DNA of 41,674 bases from an uncultured Eubacteriales bacterium. GTDB lineage: Bacteria; Bacillota; Clostridia; Oscillospirales; CAG-272. Below, one piece after another: positions 1-8,146 of the stretch (the stretch's first letter is position 1; each line of letters starts with the position of its first letter). Location of the stretch: assembly GCA_934394585.1 (NCBI GenBank), contig CAKRQU010000015.1, positions 1-41,674 on the forward strand, given 5' to 3'. The position numbers and the translations under genes were made by a program. The notes below the pieces were generated by a model. It searched no databases and was not told the origin of the DNA. It saw only the letters and a list, made by a program, of their open reading frames with translations.

Positions 1-3000
1 TTACCTGTCTCGTCTGCGATCAGCTCTGCTGTTACGTCGGAGCCTACGAATACGATCTTCGATGTGTCTGTAGGTGTAGGATCGGGTGTAGGATCAGCCT
101 TATCGCCTACGAATTCACCGATAACTGTGATCTGCTGGATCTTGTCGCCGGAGCCCTTGAGCTGAATGCCTGTAGCGAAGAGCACGAGTTTGCCGTCTGC
201 AATATCCTTCAGAGTTGTAACTGTACCAACAACCTTCTTAGCGTCGTTGCTGGGAGTCATAACAACAACCTTGGTAGAACCTGCAGCTGTGTAGGATCTG
301 CCTTCGTTGTTGAAGTCGATGTGGTAGTAACCGGGGATGAAGCCATCATCGGTTCTTTCCATAGACTTAAGTGTAGTGAATACATTGAGGTTAGCCTTAG
401 CTACGTCGTAGCTGTCGAGTTTAGCATCTTCAGCAACGATTTCAGTCTCAGAGAGAGTTGTATTCGTTACATAGTTGATCTTGCCGTCAGCCTTTACGTA
501 GTTGAACTTGGAGGCAGGCTCTACTTCGATGTGGATTTCGCCACCGAAGGAGTAGTACTGCTTCAGAGTTGTGTTCTCAGCAGCGGCTGTAAGTTCGATA
601 GCCTTCTGAGCGTCGCCCTTGATTACGTTGCCGTCAGGACCGATAGCCTTTACATAGATACCGTCGATAGCATTTACAGGGTAAGCTGTGTAATTAACAG
701 TCTTTGTAACCTTGCTTACAGTCTTGAATACTACTTCGAATGTATTTGCATTAGCGGAAGCGCTCTTTACTCTGTAGTAAGGATCTGTACCTGTGAGAAC
801 ATCGTATGTTTCTGTGTAGTTGAGAGCTTCTGCAGCTGTCTTTGTCATGCTCTTGGCAGCATCTGTTACAGCGGGAGCTGTGCCGGATGTCTTTTTGGTT
901 GTCAGGTCGTAAGAAAGTACGCCTGCAGCCTGCCATGCCTTAACAGAGTTAGCTTCATAAACCTTGCTCTGGATTGTGTAAACGTGACCATTCAGATTGC
1001 CGTTAAGAGTCCAACCAAACGGGTTGCCTGTTGTACCCTGACGGAATATCTTCTGGAAGCCGGCAGCATATACAACTTCGCCGTCGTCAACTGTGCCGGG
1101 AGCTGTTGTCATGCGCATGATGTAGTTGGAACCTGCATCCTTTGTCATGGAAACATAGTAGAAATCGTTAGCTGTAACTGTAGCGCCTGTAGCGAGTGTA
1201 TCTGTTACGTAGCCGGAGAAGATTCTGCGGTATGTAGCGGCATTGGCAACATCCCAGATTGTAGAAGCGGAAGCTCTTACTGTGTATGTGCCGAGACCTG
1301 CTGCGCCATAGAATTTTTCGCCGATCTGACCTGTGATAACCTTAGCCATAGCCTGCTGGAATGTAGTAACGGAAGGATCCGAAAGTGCCATCTGAGCTAT
1401 GAACATGGACTCGTGGTAATTAGCTACATTAGCATAAGCTGCGGATTTGTTTCTAGGAACATAGAGCGAGATAGCTGTTGTTCTGTCAACTGCGAACGCT
1501 GCTGCTACCTTGTCTATAACTTCCTGATACTTTGTGATATCCTTCTTCTCTGCTGTCCAGTTGCCTGCAGGATATGTCGGCCAGTTATAGTTGCCGCCTA
1601 CAAGACCTGCATTGGAGCAAGCAAGAACTATTCTGTCTGTAACCTGAGACAGAGTTGTGATACCTGTTGCATAGTATGTTGTGTATTTTTCAAATGCTGC
1701 GCCTGTTGTTGTAGCAACTACGTCGTAAACGTTAGCGTCGCCGTCTTTCTTGGTTGCGCTTACTACGAAACCATTGCTGAGGGCTGTGCTTTCTGTCTTA
1801 GCAGCGTAGATTATCTTGCTGTCAGCATCAAGTACATAGTTGATGAACTTGTTGTTTACCCATGCGGATACCATTGCGTTTACGGATTCAGCATCTGCGA
1901 GCTTGTAGATACCTTCATCAGTTGTAGGATTGATTACCATCTGATAGTTGTAGCCTTCGCCCTTGATGATAGCTGTTTCTGTAGCAAGACCCTTGCCATT
2001 GTAAACTTTGAGTGTGAGAGCTGTGAAAGCATCTTCTGCTACTGTGCCTGCCTCAACGAGAGCAGCCTTTTCAGCAGCTGTAACGAGAACTTTCGCGCCA
2101 TCTTTCTCATAGAAGGCTGCCTTATCCATAGCGGCGTCGGAGAGCTCTTCTGTGCCATACGTGTAAACGAATGCGTTGTTAGCTGCGTTTCTGTATACGT
2201 AAGAGAAGTTCTGCTTGTAGAAATCTGTTACGAATGTCATCCAGTTGGAGGAATCTACAGTGTAATCAGCGGAAGCGCCTGCATACTTGTATGTGATGGT
2301 CTGCTTTACGGGTACGTAACCGAATGCAGGGAGGTAAGCCTTAACTATCTCGGAAGTTGTAGCGCCTGTTTCTGCATCAGTCTTAGGAATATTGAACTCT
2401 ACTGTGTAGTAGCCGTTCTTAGCTTCGGATGTTACTGTCTGAATGTAAGCACTCGAGAACGAGAGAACATCTGCTGCTGTGTTTGTTGTCTTGAGAGCGC
2501 ATCTGTAGCCTGCATAATATGTATTGGCATTCAGACCTGTAGCGCCGCGACGATCCTGTACGTTGAATACGAGTCTTACCTTGCCTGTAGCTTTTGCACC
2601 ATCAGGTATTCTCCAAGCGTCGGTGTTCATTGTACGGTCATCATCGATGCTTATATTAAGAAGGATGGAGCCTGCGCCCGGTACGCCCTTAACGGGATCA
2701 TCACTGGGAGTAGAAAGGTTTTCACCTGCGATGAAGAAACGATCGTATTCTGTAACGACTGCGATATCATATTTGCCATCGCCGTCCATGTCAGAGTATA
2801 CTACTGTTGCTTCGCCCTGAGCTGCGTTGATGAGCTGCTCTTTAGCCTCTGCAACTGTGAGCTGAACGAGGTTGCCTTCAACCATGTAAGGTTTGATGGC
2901 TGCGAAATCAGCTGCTGTGTTTGTGCCTGCTGCAATGAGTTCGTCACGCTGAACTGTTGTGTAGCATGTATTGTTTGCCTTGCAGTAGTATGTACGGTTT

Positions 3001-4673
3001 TCGTACTCGCTGTAGTGAGCTTCGCCGCCGACTGCATCATAGTACAGACCTGCGTCGAGTTCTGCCTGTGTAGCGCTCATCTTGCGGGCATTTCTGTCCC
3101 AACCGACTTTGTCGTACTTAACGCCGTCGATTTCGAAGGAATGACCTGTGCCTGTCGTATTTACTTTGTAGTAAGTCTTCCAAGCAACAACTTCTGTGTC
3201 GGTAGAGGGAACCATAGTAACTCTCGGCTCATAGTACTTGTACATTACTTTGCCGTCGATTGTTTCTGTAGCCTGAACCTTTTCATAGCCGTAAACTTTG
3301 ATTTCGTTAGCTACGCCCTGGTATTTTGCACTGCCGCTGCGAACTGCATAAGTTGTGCCCTGGAATACGAGGTTATTGCCGCTCCAAACTGCTACGTCCT
3401 TCTCAGCATCATAAGCCTTGGGAAGTACTGCATCAACGCCTGCACTGCCGAAAGCATTTGCAAGACCGTTGAGGTAGTAGTCGTAGTTGCTTGTGGAATC
3501 GAGTATACGGTATGTGTCAACTGTGTGAGAGTCAACTGTTGTTACGCCTGTAACTTCGCCGCTGGAAACTGTGAGGTTAACTACAGATCCTGCGCGAACG
3601 TAGTCGAAGAGGTAGAATACTTCTTCGTTAGCCGTATCAACTTCGGGCTTAAGTCCGAGAGACTTTCTTATCAGGCTCTGGAACTTTGTAGCGTTCATGG
3701 TGTACTCTGTTACAAAGTTTTCACCATCGAAGAGCTGAAGTACAACTTCCTTGGAAGTATCAAGGATCTTGGAGTAAGGTGTGATGCACTCGTCAGCGAT
3801 CTGATAGTTACGCTTTGTCCAGTAAGCGCTCATGTACTCATTGTCAAGAGACATCATTACATGGTTGTTGAGCGGAACGTTTGCGCCGCTTTCATAACCA
3901 AGAACAGCTTTACCGTTAAGAGGCTTTCTTGCGAGAGTCTTAACGAGAGCGAGCTTGTTGACTGTGGTGTAGTGATCATCGAAATTAGAGCCAAGTCTGT
4001 AGCCCATATCCTGACCGTTGTGTCTTACGTTGGCACCTGTGTGAGCAAGTGTGTAGAGCAGGTAAGCTGCTTCGCCCTTTGTGAGTTTGTGCTGGGGAAC
4101 GAATTCGCCAACTTCTTTAACCCATGTCTGGTCGATAGCTTTGCAACGCAGGTTTACAACTCTCATGTAGTTGATCTGCCAGTTTGCTTTGTACCACTCA
4201 TCGTAAGTTGTGTACTTTGTGTGGTCAGCGCCGTAGTAAGCTTCGAAGTAATCTTCGTAACCCATTACACGCGTGATGATAGCGCAAGCTTCTGCGAATG
4301 TGATAACTCTTGTAGGATAGAAGTTACCGTCGCCATCACCCTCGATGAAGCCGCTTTCTTCTGCATATGCGATAGCCGCATAGTAGTGTTCGCCGGGTTT
4401 AACATCGGCAAACGTTGTAGAATCAACTCTGTCGTCCCAGAGCTCGTCTGAAACGTAAGTAGACTCTATCTTCGCAATCCACATTGCGAATGTGTTTCTG
4501 TCTATTTCCTTATCAGCTGTCGCGCCGATGGTATCGATACCATTGGACTCGATCCAGTCGGTAGCATTTTTATACCACTTGCTGGAAGCTGTGTAAGCAG
4601 ACAGACTTGCGCAAGAACCAACGACAAACATCAGCGTAAGTACAAGCGCAAGAATTCTCTTGAAGTTTTTCAT
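1..4673 (-). CDS. S-layer-homology (SLH) domain surface protein, partial (C-terminus beyond window)
   Basis: The frame is open on the minus strand from an ATG at 4673 down to base 1, giving at least 1557 residues with no stop. An AGGAGG site (4679-4685) precedes the start. Residues 1-26 form a basic, hydrophobic export signal; a VGSC motif makes a lipoprotein signal possible, but cleavage after SLSA is equally plausible. SLH-like modules follow at about 32-75 (degenerate), 86-137 (TTFADVKPGEHYYAAIAYA, GDGNFYP) and 158-212 (LTKGEAAYLLYTLA). SLH modules bind pyruvylated cell-wall polymer, so the protein is probably anchored in the wall. The rest is a long Ser/Thr/Ala/Tyr-rich exported region of unknown fold, with a calcium-loop-like DMDGDGKYD near residue 630 and a PTPDPTP linker close to the window edge. 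The substrate or role is unknown. A 1376-residue open frame on the opposite strand (321-4451) is a shadow of this gene. Confidence 0.9.
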   Translation of the reverse strand, partial: MKNFKRILALVLTLMFVVGSCASLSAYTASSKWYKNATDWIESNGIDTIGATADKEIDRNTFAMWIAKIESTYVSDELWDDRVDSTTFADVKPGEHYYAAIAYAEESGFIEGDGDGNFYPTRVITFAEACAIITRVMGYEDYFEAYYGADHTKYTTYDEWYKANWQINYMRVVNLRCKAIDQTWVKEVGEFVPQHKLTKGEAAYLLYTLAHTGANVRHNGQDMGYRLGSNFDDHYTTVNKLALVKTLARKPLNGKAVLGYESGANVPLNNHVMMSLDNEYMSAYWTKRNYQIADECITPYSKILDTSKEVVLQLFDGENFVTEYTMNATKFQSLIRKSLGLKPEVDTANEEVFYLFDYVRAGSVVNLTVSSGEVTGVTTVDSHTVDTYRILDSTSNYDYYLNGLANAFGSAGVDAVLPKAYDAEKDVAVWSGNNLVFQGTTYAVRSGSAKYQGVANEIKVYGYEKVQATETIDGKVMYKYYEPRVTMVPSTDTEVVAWKTYYKVNTTGTGHSFEIDGVKYDKVGWDRNARKMSATQAELDAGLYYDAVGGEAHYSEYENRTYYCKANNTCYTTVQRDELIAAGTNTAADFAAIKPYMVEGNLVQLTVAEAKEQLINAAQGEATVVYSDMDGDGKYDIAVVTEYDRFFIAGENLSTPSDDPVKGVPGAGSILLNISIDDDRTMNTDAWRIPDGAKATGKVRLVFNVQDRRGATGLNANTYYAGYRCALKTTNTAADVLSFSSAYIQTVTSEAKNGYYTVEFNIPKTDAETGATTSEIVKAYLPAFGYVPVKQTITYKYAGASADYTVDSSNWMTFVTDFYKQNFSYVYRNAANNAFVYTYGTEELSDAAMDKAAFYEKDGAKVLVTAAEKAALVEAGTVAEDAFTALTLKVYNGKGLATETAIIKGEGYNYQMVINPTTDEGIYKLADAESVNAMVSAWVNNKFINYVLDADSKIIYAAKTESTALSNGFVVSATKKDGDANVYDVVATTTGAAFEKYTTYYATGITTLSQVTDRIVLACSNAGLVGGNYNWPTYPAGNWTAEKKDITKYQEVIDKVAAAFAVDRTTAISLYVPRNKSAAYANVANYHESMFIAQMALSDPSVTTFQQAMAKVITGQIGEKFYGAAGLGTYTVRASASTIWDVANAATYRRIFSGYVTDTLATGATVTANDFYYVSMTKDAGSNYIMRMTTAPGTVDDGEVVYAAGFQKIFRQGTTGNPFGWTLNGNLNGHVYTIQSKVYEANSVKAWQAAGVLSYDLTTKKTSGTAPAVTDAAKSMTKTAAEALNYTETYDVLTGTDPYYRVKSASANANTFEVVFKTVSKVTKTVNYTAYPVNAIDGIYVKAIGPDGNVIKGDAQKAIELTAAAENTTLKQYYSFGGEIHIEVEPASKFNYVKADGKINYVTNTTLSETEIVAEDAKLDSYDVAKANLNVFTTLKSMERTDDGFIPGYYHIDFNNEGRSYTAAGSTKVVVMTPSNDAKKVVGTVTTLKDIADGKLVLFATGIQLKGSGDKIQQITVIGEFVGDKADPTPDPTPTDTSKIVFVGSDVTAELIADETG

Positions 4674-4735
4674 AGTATTCCTCCTAAATATTTTGGTACA
4701 AAACGGCGCCGAAAAGAGCCGATTTGTCGACCTAT

Positions 4736-4799
4736 TGTAATATTACATCAGGCGGAGAAAAAATGCAATACTTTTTCTTCTTTTGTAACAAAGCTGTAA
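4736..4799 (-). promoter_or_regulatory. 5' leader motifs of the SLH gene: TTACA pair and palindrome
   Basis: The roughly 150-nt leader between the promoter and the ATG holds two more TTACA motifs (minus strand) at 4784-4788 and 4795-4799, again exactly 11 bp apart. It also holds a perfect 12-bp palindrome, TGTAATATTACA, at 4736-4747. They match the motif of the upstream cluster and may be further sites for the same DNA-binding regulator, although their position downstream of the -10 would suit repression. This is inference from the motif pattern only. Confidence 0.35.
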
Positions 4800-4829
4800 C
4801 ATTACTCCCGCCCTTTTATCTGTAATGCC

Positions 4830-4858
4830 ATTTTATACCGGAAATGCCGTCGCGTCAA
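4830..4858 (-). promoter_or_regulatory. Sigma-A-type promoter of the SLH gene
   Basis: On the minus strand a TTGACG -35 box (4858-4853) and a TAAAAT -10 box (4835-4830) are separated by exactly 17 bp. Transcription would start near 4823 and give a leader of about 150 nt. Confidence 0.65.
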
Positions 4859-4873
4859 GGCTTTCGACGTATT

Positions 4874-4911
4874 TGTAATAAAGCTGTAATCCGCCTGTAA
4901 CACAGTTGTAA
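4874..4911 (-). promoter_or_regulatory. Four TTACA direct repeats at 11-bp period (response-regulator-type operator)
   Basis: On the minus strand TTACA occurs at 4911-4907, 4900-4896, 4889-4885 and 4878-4874, each start exactly 11 bp from the next. The cluster ends 15 bp upstream of the -35 box of the SLH promoter. Direct repeats of one helical turn upstream of a promoter are typical of OmpR/PhoB-family response regulators; Bacillus PhoP boxes (TTAACA-like hexamers, about 11-bp period) are the closest known pattern. The regulator is not in the window, so phosphate control is only a hypothesis. Confidence 0.55.
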
Positions 4912-4967
4912 CATGCCCTATATATTATAAGAGGAAGAAAGTTTTGCTGTCCCGCACGGGACGGGCG

Positions 4968-5130
4968 TGCGCTTTTATCAAAAGCGCGGGAAAAGGTTGC
5001 TTTTTTCGCAAAAAAGCCGGAAAAAGCGTGCGGCGCAGTCGCGCACCTGCTTTTCTTTGTAAAAAGAAGAAAGCGGGCGACGTCCGCCGCCCGAGGACGT
5101 GGTCGCGCTTTTCACTGACGAAAAGCGCGG
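4968..5130. repeat. Hairpin-cassette array flanking element core A (left)
   Basis: This gene-free stretch is a string of small inverted repeats. A GCGCTTTT/AAAAGCGC hairpin starts near 4969, a GCTTTTTTCGC-type hairpin lies near 4999, a CGGGCG/CGCCCG hairpin is near 5067-5091, and a 10-bp stem (CGCGCTTTTC with GAAAAGCGCG, loop ACTGAC) occupies 5104-5129, abutting the core. Short open frames here are translations of the hairpins and look spurious. Bases 4912-4967 are AT-rich and show nothing recognisable. Confidence 0.7.
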
Positions 5131-5592
5131 CAAAAGTCATCAAAGGAAGGCTCCTCGCCCTCCTTTGCAAACTACCTCGCACCCCGTCGAGTTAGCCGCG
5201 GGAAGTAATGCGCGGCAAGTATGTGCTACAGATAGCAAAGCAAAAATGTTTTTGTCTATCTCCCCCGCGCATCATCAGCCATACCGCGCGTGCGAACACA
5301 GTATGCCGCAAAAAGCGAGCAGATTCGACGGGGTGGATGGCTCCTGCCGTGGCTTTTGATACGCTTCCCACTGTAAGCTAAACTCCGACGGAGCGAGCAT
5401 GACTTGATGCGTATCGAGTTGGGGAAATTTTAGTCGAAATCCGCACAAACTAAAGTCCGTGTTAAGCGGGGGTCTGAACCGCGCTTTTGGCTTCGTCTAT
5501 GGTCGGACTGTCGGGGCAGTATGTTCGCACTGGTCGCCGCGAGGCGACAGAAGGAGATGAAAAGAGGAATACCTTCCTCTTTTTGACTTTTG
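5131..5592 (-). repeat. Intergenic repeat element, core copy A (462 bp, complete)
   Basis: This is one of six copies of a conserved non-coding core in the window. Its sense strand (defined by copy D) is minus, the same direction as its neighbour genes. By reading, it is identical to the reverse complement of copy D (23086-23547) along all 462 bp. Shared landmarks are an 11-bp long-range stem CACCCCGTCGA/TCGACGGGGTG (5180-5190 with 5325-5335), the hairpin GTCGCCTCGCGGCGAC, and a CACGGAC/GTTTGTG hairpin. The two ends are imperfect inverted repeats beginning CAAAAGTCA and ending GGAAGG. No plausible protein is encoded. It could be a structured RNA or a MITE-like element. Confidence 0.85.
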
Positions 5593-5692
5593 GTACTTTT
5601 GGTCACGCAAAAGTACACCTTCGTCCCCTCTTGGCAAAGAGAAACTTCTTTTTGCTACTTTTTCGCAAAAAGTCCCCCATTTGTTTCTTTGC
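5593..5692. repeat. Hairpin cassettes flanking element core A (right)
   Basis: A GTACTTTTG/CAAAAGTAC hairpin (5593-5616) abuts the core. It is followed by inverted-repeat fragments such as CTTTTTGC/GCAAAAAG and a TTTCTTTGCGCAAAGAAA palindrome near 5685-5702. These modules recur beside the other copies. They lie between the core and the terminator of the neighbouring membrane-protein gene. Confidence 0.6.
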
Positions 5693-5693
5693 G

Positions 5694-5730
5694 CAAAGAA
5701 AAACACCCCCTCGGAGCACATCCGGGGAGG
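5694..5730 (-). terminator. Rho-independent terminator after the parB operon
   Basis: On the minus strand a GC-rich hairpin (5730-5706; arms around TCCGGGG and CCTCGGA with one internal mismatch) is followed by a T-rich run (5705-5694). It begins 8 bp past the stop codon of the membrane-protein gene and would end the mnmG-to-parB direction transcript. Confidence 0.6.
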
Positions 5731-5738
5731 CATTTTTC

Positions 5739-6236
5739 TTATTTTACCTTGGTTATAGCGTCGATTATCGGCGATACAAAGAGGAAAAGCAATATTCCCA
5801 CCGCAAGTATGGCGATTATGCCGAGAACGAGTGTAAGAACATTTGTTCCTTTTGTGTTGTACTGTCGCGTAACACGCGGCATCGCGTCTTCTCCTACATA
5901 AAAACGCGTGTTTTCGTCGATTTTCAGTCTTCCCTTTTCATCGCGTTCCGCGCCGACGGCAGTCACCATTTTCGATATGCCGCCGCCTCGCTTCATCAGA
6001 TTGACCGCGGAAACATTTCCCTCCTGCCCCAGCTCGGCAAGCGTTTTTGCGCTCGCTTCATCTTTTGCGCCGGATTCGGTTATCGCCCCGATAAAAGCGC
6101 CGACTATCTTTTTGTTGCAGAAAATGATTATCCATGAAATGATAAATCCGAGGATCATCGCAAAAAGCACGAATGTAAAAGTCAGTCCACCCTTGTCCGT
6201 CGTCATGGCAAAGTCGATTTTTTTCAGCCAATCCAT
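5739..6236 (-). CDS. Two-helix membrane protein of unknown function, downstream of parB
   Basis: The 165-residue product starts at an ATG with an AAAGGAG site 8 bp upstream; an earlier in-frame start at 6314 would overlap parB and lacks such a site. A hydrophobic segment at about 20-45 (TFVLFAMILGFIISWIIIF) and another near the C-terminus (VLGIIAILAVGILLFLFV) flank a mostly polar region of about 90 residues with an AERDEKGRLKIDENTRFYVGE stretch. I do not recognise the family. It lies 16 bp after parB and is probably cotranscribed with soj-parB, which hints at a link to the envelope or to chromosome segregation, but no function can be assigned. A terminator follows the stop. Confidence 0.8.
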   Translation of the reverse strand: MDWLKKIDFAMTTDKGGLTFTFVLFAMILGFIISWIIIFCNKKIVGAFIGAITESGAKDEASAKTLAELGQEGNVSAVNLMKRGGGISKMVTAVGAERDEKGRLKIDENTRFYVGEDAMPRVTRQYNTKGTNVLTLVLGIIAILAVGILLFLFVSPIIDAITKVK

Positions 6237-6252
6237 AATTTTATCTCCTTTT

Positions 6253-7134
6253 TTAAATGGAATCAATAAAATCCTTGCCGCACAATACCGAAAGCAGCTT
6301 TTCCAGATCTTCATAATCCGTATAGCCTATGGAAATACTGCTCAGTTTGCCGTTTTCTTTTATTTTTATGCGCCTGCCGGTGGCTTTTTCCACCTTGCGC
6401 TCCAGCTCGCGCGTATAATTTATTCCGCTCGCCGGTGCCGCAGGGGTTTCCTCCGCATGCGCTTTTGCATTCATTTTCTTTATGAGTTTTTCCGTTTCGC
6501 GCACAGACATCCCCGCGGAAATTACCGCGTTTGCGGCTTCCTCTGCCTTTGTTCTGTCCTCCAGCGAGAGAATCGCCTTGGCGTGACCGGCGGAAAGCGT
6601 CCCCGATATCACATACTCGCGCAGTTTTTCCGGCAGGTCGAGCAATCTCAGCAGATTTGCCACCGCGCTGCGGCTCCTGCCGACTTTCTTTGCCGTTTCA
6701 TCCTGCGTCAGTCCGAAATCGTTCATCAGCGCTTCGAGCGCTTCGGCTTCCTCTATGGGATTGAGATTTTCGCGCTGAATATTCTCTACCAGCGCCATTT
6801 CGGCGGATTTCTGCTCGTCCGCATCCATTATTATCACGGGAACCTCGGAAAGCCCCGCCATTCTTGCCGCTCTCCAGCGGCGTTCGCCCGCGATTATCCT
6901 GTACATATCGCCCGCGCGGCGCACCGTTATCGGCTGGATTATGCCGTACTGCGCTATGGAAAGCGCGAGATTTTGCAGTTCCTCCGGATCGAAATTTTTT
7001 CTCGGCTGTCCCACTTTCGGTTCCACAAGAGAAATCCGCACCATGGTAACGCCCGTTTCTTCCGTTTTCTTATCATTATCCGAGAAAATCGTATCTATGC
7101 CTCTGCCGAGTCCGCCTTTTTTCATTGCAGCCAT
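6253..7134 (-). CDS. parB: Chromosome-partitioning protein ParB (Spo0J)
   Basis: A 293-residue ParB-family CTPase and parS-binding protein. The GERRWRA motif of the CTP-binding ParB/sulfiredoxin-like domain is at 83-89, followed by ALVENIQRENLNPIEEAEA and a helix-turn-helix at about 142-165 (TQDETAKKVGRSRSAVANLL). A C-terminal dimerisation region closes the protein. The length is normal for the family. ParB loads at parS, slides as a clamp, and recruits SMC and ParA to organise the origin region. It lies 16 bp downstream of soj in one operon, with two parS sites just upstream. The start at 7134 has an AAAGGA site; a second ATG three codons later is possible. Confidence 0.97.
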   Translation of the reverse strand: MAAMKKGGLGRGIDTIFSDNDKKTEETGVTMVRISLVEPKVGQPRKNFDPEELQNLALSIAQYGIIQPITVRRAGDMYRIIAGERRWRAARMAGLSEVPVIIMDADEQKSAEMALVENIQRENLNPIEEAEALEALMNDFGLTQDETAKKVGRSRSAVANLLRLLDLPEKLREYVISGTLSAGHAKAILSLEDRTKAEEAANAVISAGMSVRETEKLIKKMNAKAHAEETPAAPASGINYTRELERKVEKATGRRIKIKENGKLSSISIGYTDYEDLEKLLSVLCGKDFIDSI

Positions 7135-7150
7135 GTTTTTTCGTCCTTTC

Positions 7151-7912
7151 TTATATGCGGGTCATCAATTCTCTTGCCACTTCGTCATAAGCAAGACTGC
7201 CCTGCGAATATTTATCGTAATACTGTATCGGCGCGCCATAGCTCGGCGCTTCGCTCAGGCGCACGCTGCGGGAAACCGTAGCTTTGAAAAGCTTGTCCGC
7301 ATAGTACTTTTTCAGCTCGTCCACCACCTGCACGGAAAGATTTAATCTGCCGTTATACATGGTGATGAGTATCCCCGTCACCGTAATGGTCGGATTGTAG
7401 AGCTTTTTCACCTGTTTTATGCTCATCATTATCTGCGAAAGCCCCTCCAGCGAGAAATATTCGCATTGCATCGGGATTACTACGCCGTCGCTCGCCGTCA
7501 GTGCATTCACGGTGAGAAGCCCGAGTGATGGCGGGCAATCTATGATGATATAATCATAATCGTCGCGCACGCTGTCCAGTGCTGTTTTCAGCTTGGCTTC
7601 GCGCTTTTCGCTGTCTGCCAGTTCCAGTTCAGCCGCCGCCAGCGAAAGCTCGGAGGGCATCACGGAGAGATTTTTATATTCCGTCTTTATTATGCAGTCG
7701 CGCGCCGCGGCTTTTCCGACGAGAACATCGTAAACAGTGCTTTTCACCTGCGATTTGCGTATGCCCACGCCGCTTGTGGCATTGCCCTGCGGGTCAAAAT
7801 CCACCAGCAAGGTGTTTTTTCGCTTCAGACCGAGCCCCGCCGCCACGTTTATAGCCGAGGTTGTTTTGCCTACGCCGCCTTTTTGATTGGCAAAAGCTAT
7901 TATTTTCGCCAT
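7151..7912 (-). CDS. soj: Chromosome-partitioning ATPase ParA (Soj)
   Basis: A 253-residue deviant-Walker-A ATPase with KGGVGKTT at 11-18, a Walker B region (DYIIIDCPPSLG) and a C-terminal APSYGAPIQYYDKYSQG stretch, all typical of chromosomal ParA/Soj. It partners ParB in origin segregation and, in Bacillus, modulates DnaA; the location some 15 kb from the predicted oriC fits that role. The ATG at 7912 is preceded by AAAGGAA; the frame stays open upstream to 7972, but that start would place non-conserved residues before the invariant MAKIIAFANQKGG. A clear promoter lies at 8003-8031. Confidence 0.97.
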   Translation of the reverse strand: MAKIIAFANQKGGVGKTTSAINVAAGLGLKRKNTLLVDFDPQGNATSGVGIRKSQVKSTVYDVLVGKAAARDCIIKTEYKNLSVMPSELSLAAAELELADSEKREAKLKTALDSVRDDYDYIIIDCPPSLGLLTVNALTASDGVVIPMQCEYFSLEGLSQIMMSIKQVKKLYNPTITVTGILITMYNGRLNLSVQVVDELKKYYADKLFKATVSRSVRLSEAPSYGAPIQYYDKYSQGSLAYDEVARELMTRI

Positions 7913-8002
7913 ATATATTCCTTTCATCGGGATTATCGCCGCAAAAAGCCGCAATAATCCGCAAAATTTCATTTTTATGCCCGTTGCATTGCCGTTTTAT
8001 TC

Positions 8003-8031
8003 AGTATATCATTTTTTCGCGGTAAAGTCAA
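8003..8031 (-). promoter_or_regulatory. Sigma-A-type promoter of the soj-parB operon
   Basis: On the minus strand TTGACT (8031-8026) and TATACT (8008-8003) are separated by 17 bp, about 90 bp upstream of the soj start. It lies just after the putative terminator of the noc-like gene, so soj-parB can be expressed on its own. Confidence 0.65.
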
Positions 8032-8033
8032 CA

Positions 8034-8090
8034 GAAAAGAAAAAACTCCCGTCGGCTTTTGTTCCACGTGAAACAAAAAAAACCGCGGGA
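8034..8090 (-). terminator. Putative terminator of the noc-like gene with parS in its loop
   Basis: On the minus strand the arms TCCCGC/GACGGGA-type (8090-8083 with 8055-8047; one mismatch and one G-U) enclose a loop that contains parS site 1. A T-rich run (8046-8034) follows. The hairpin is imperfect, so termination is likely but not certain. Confidence 0.45.
8060..8075. promoter_or_regulatory. parS site 1
   Basis: The sequence TGTTCCACGTGAAACA matches the bacterial chromosomal parS consensus TGTTNCACGTGAAACA. It lies upstream of soj-parB, the usual position near the origin. Confidence 0.93.
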
Positions 8091-8146
8091 ATTTTTCCTT
8101 GGGAATTGCCGGAGGAATATATATATAGGGAGAAAGCAATGTGATA

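Noticed and set aside
321..4451. A 1376-codon open reading frame on the plus strand
   Set aside because: It lies antisense to the SLH gene, whose frame is open throughout, starts with a signal peptide and has SLH motifs. The plus-strand product is Cys/Val/Ser-rich without domains or a start context; it results from codon bias in the real gene.
5430..5618. Identical 62-codon frames in copies A and D (also 23060-23248)
   Set aside because: Their identity follows from identity of the repeat DNA. They are not preserved in copies C and E, and include hairpin sequence.
4968..5692. Hairpin arrays as a CRISPR array
   Set aside because: Repeats are not regularly spaced with unique spacers; they are palindromic modules of varied stem, and no cas genes are present.
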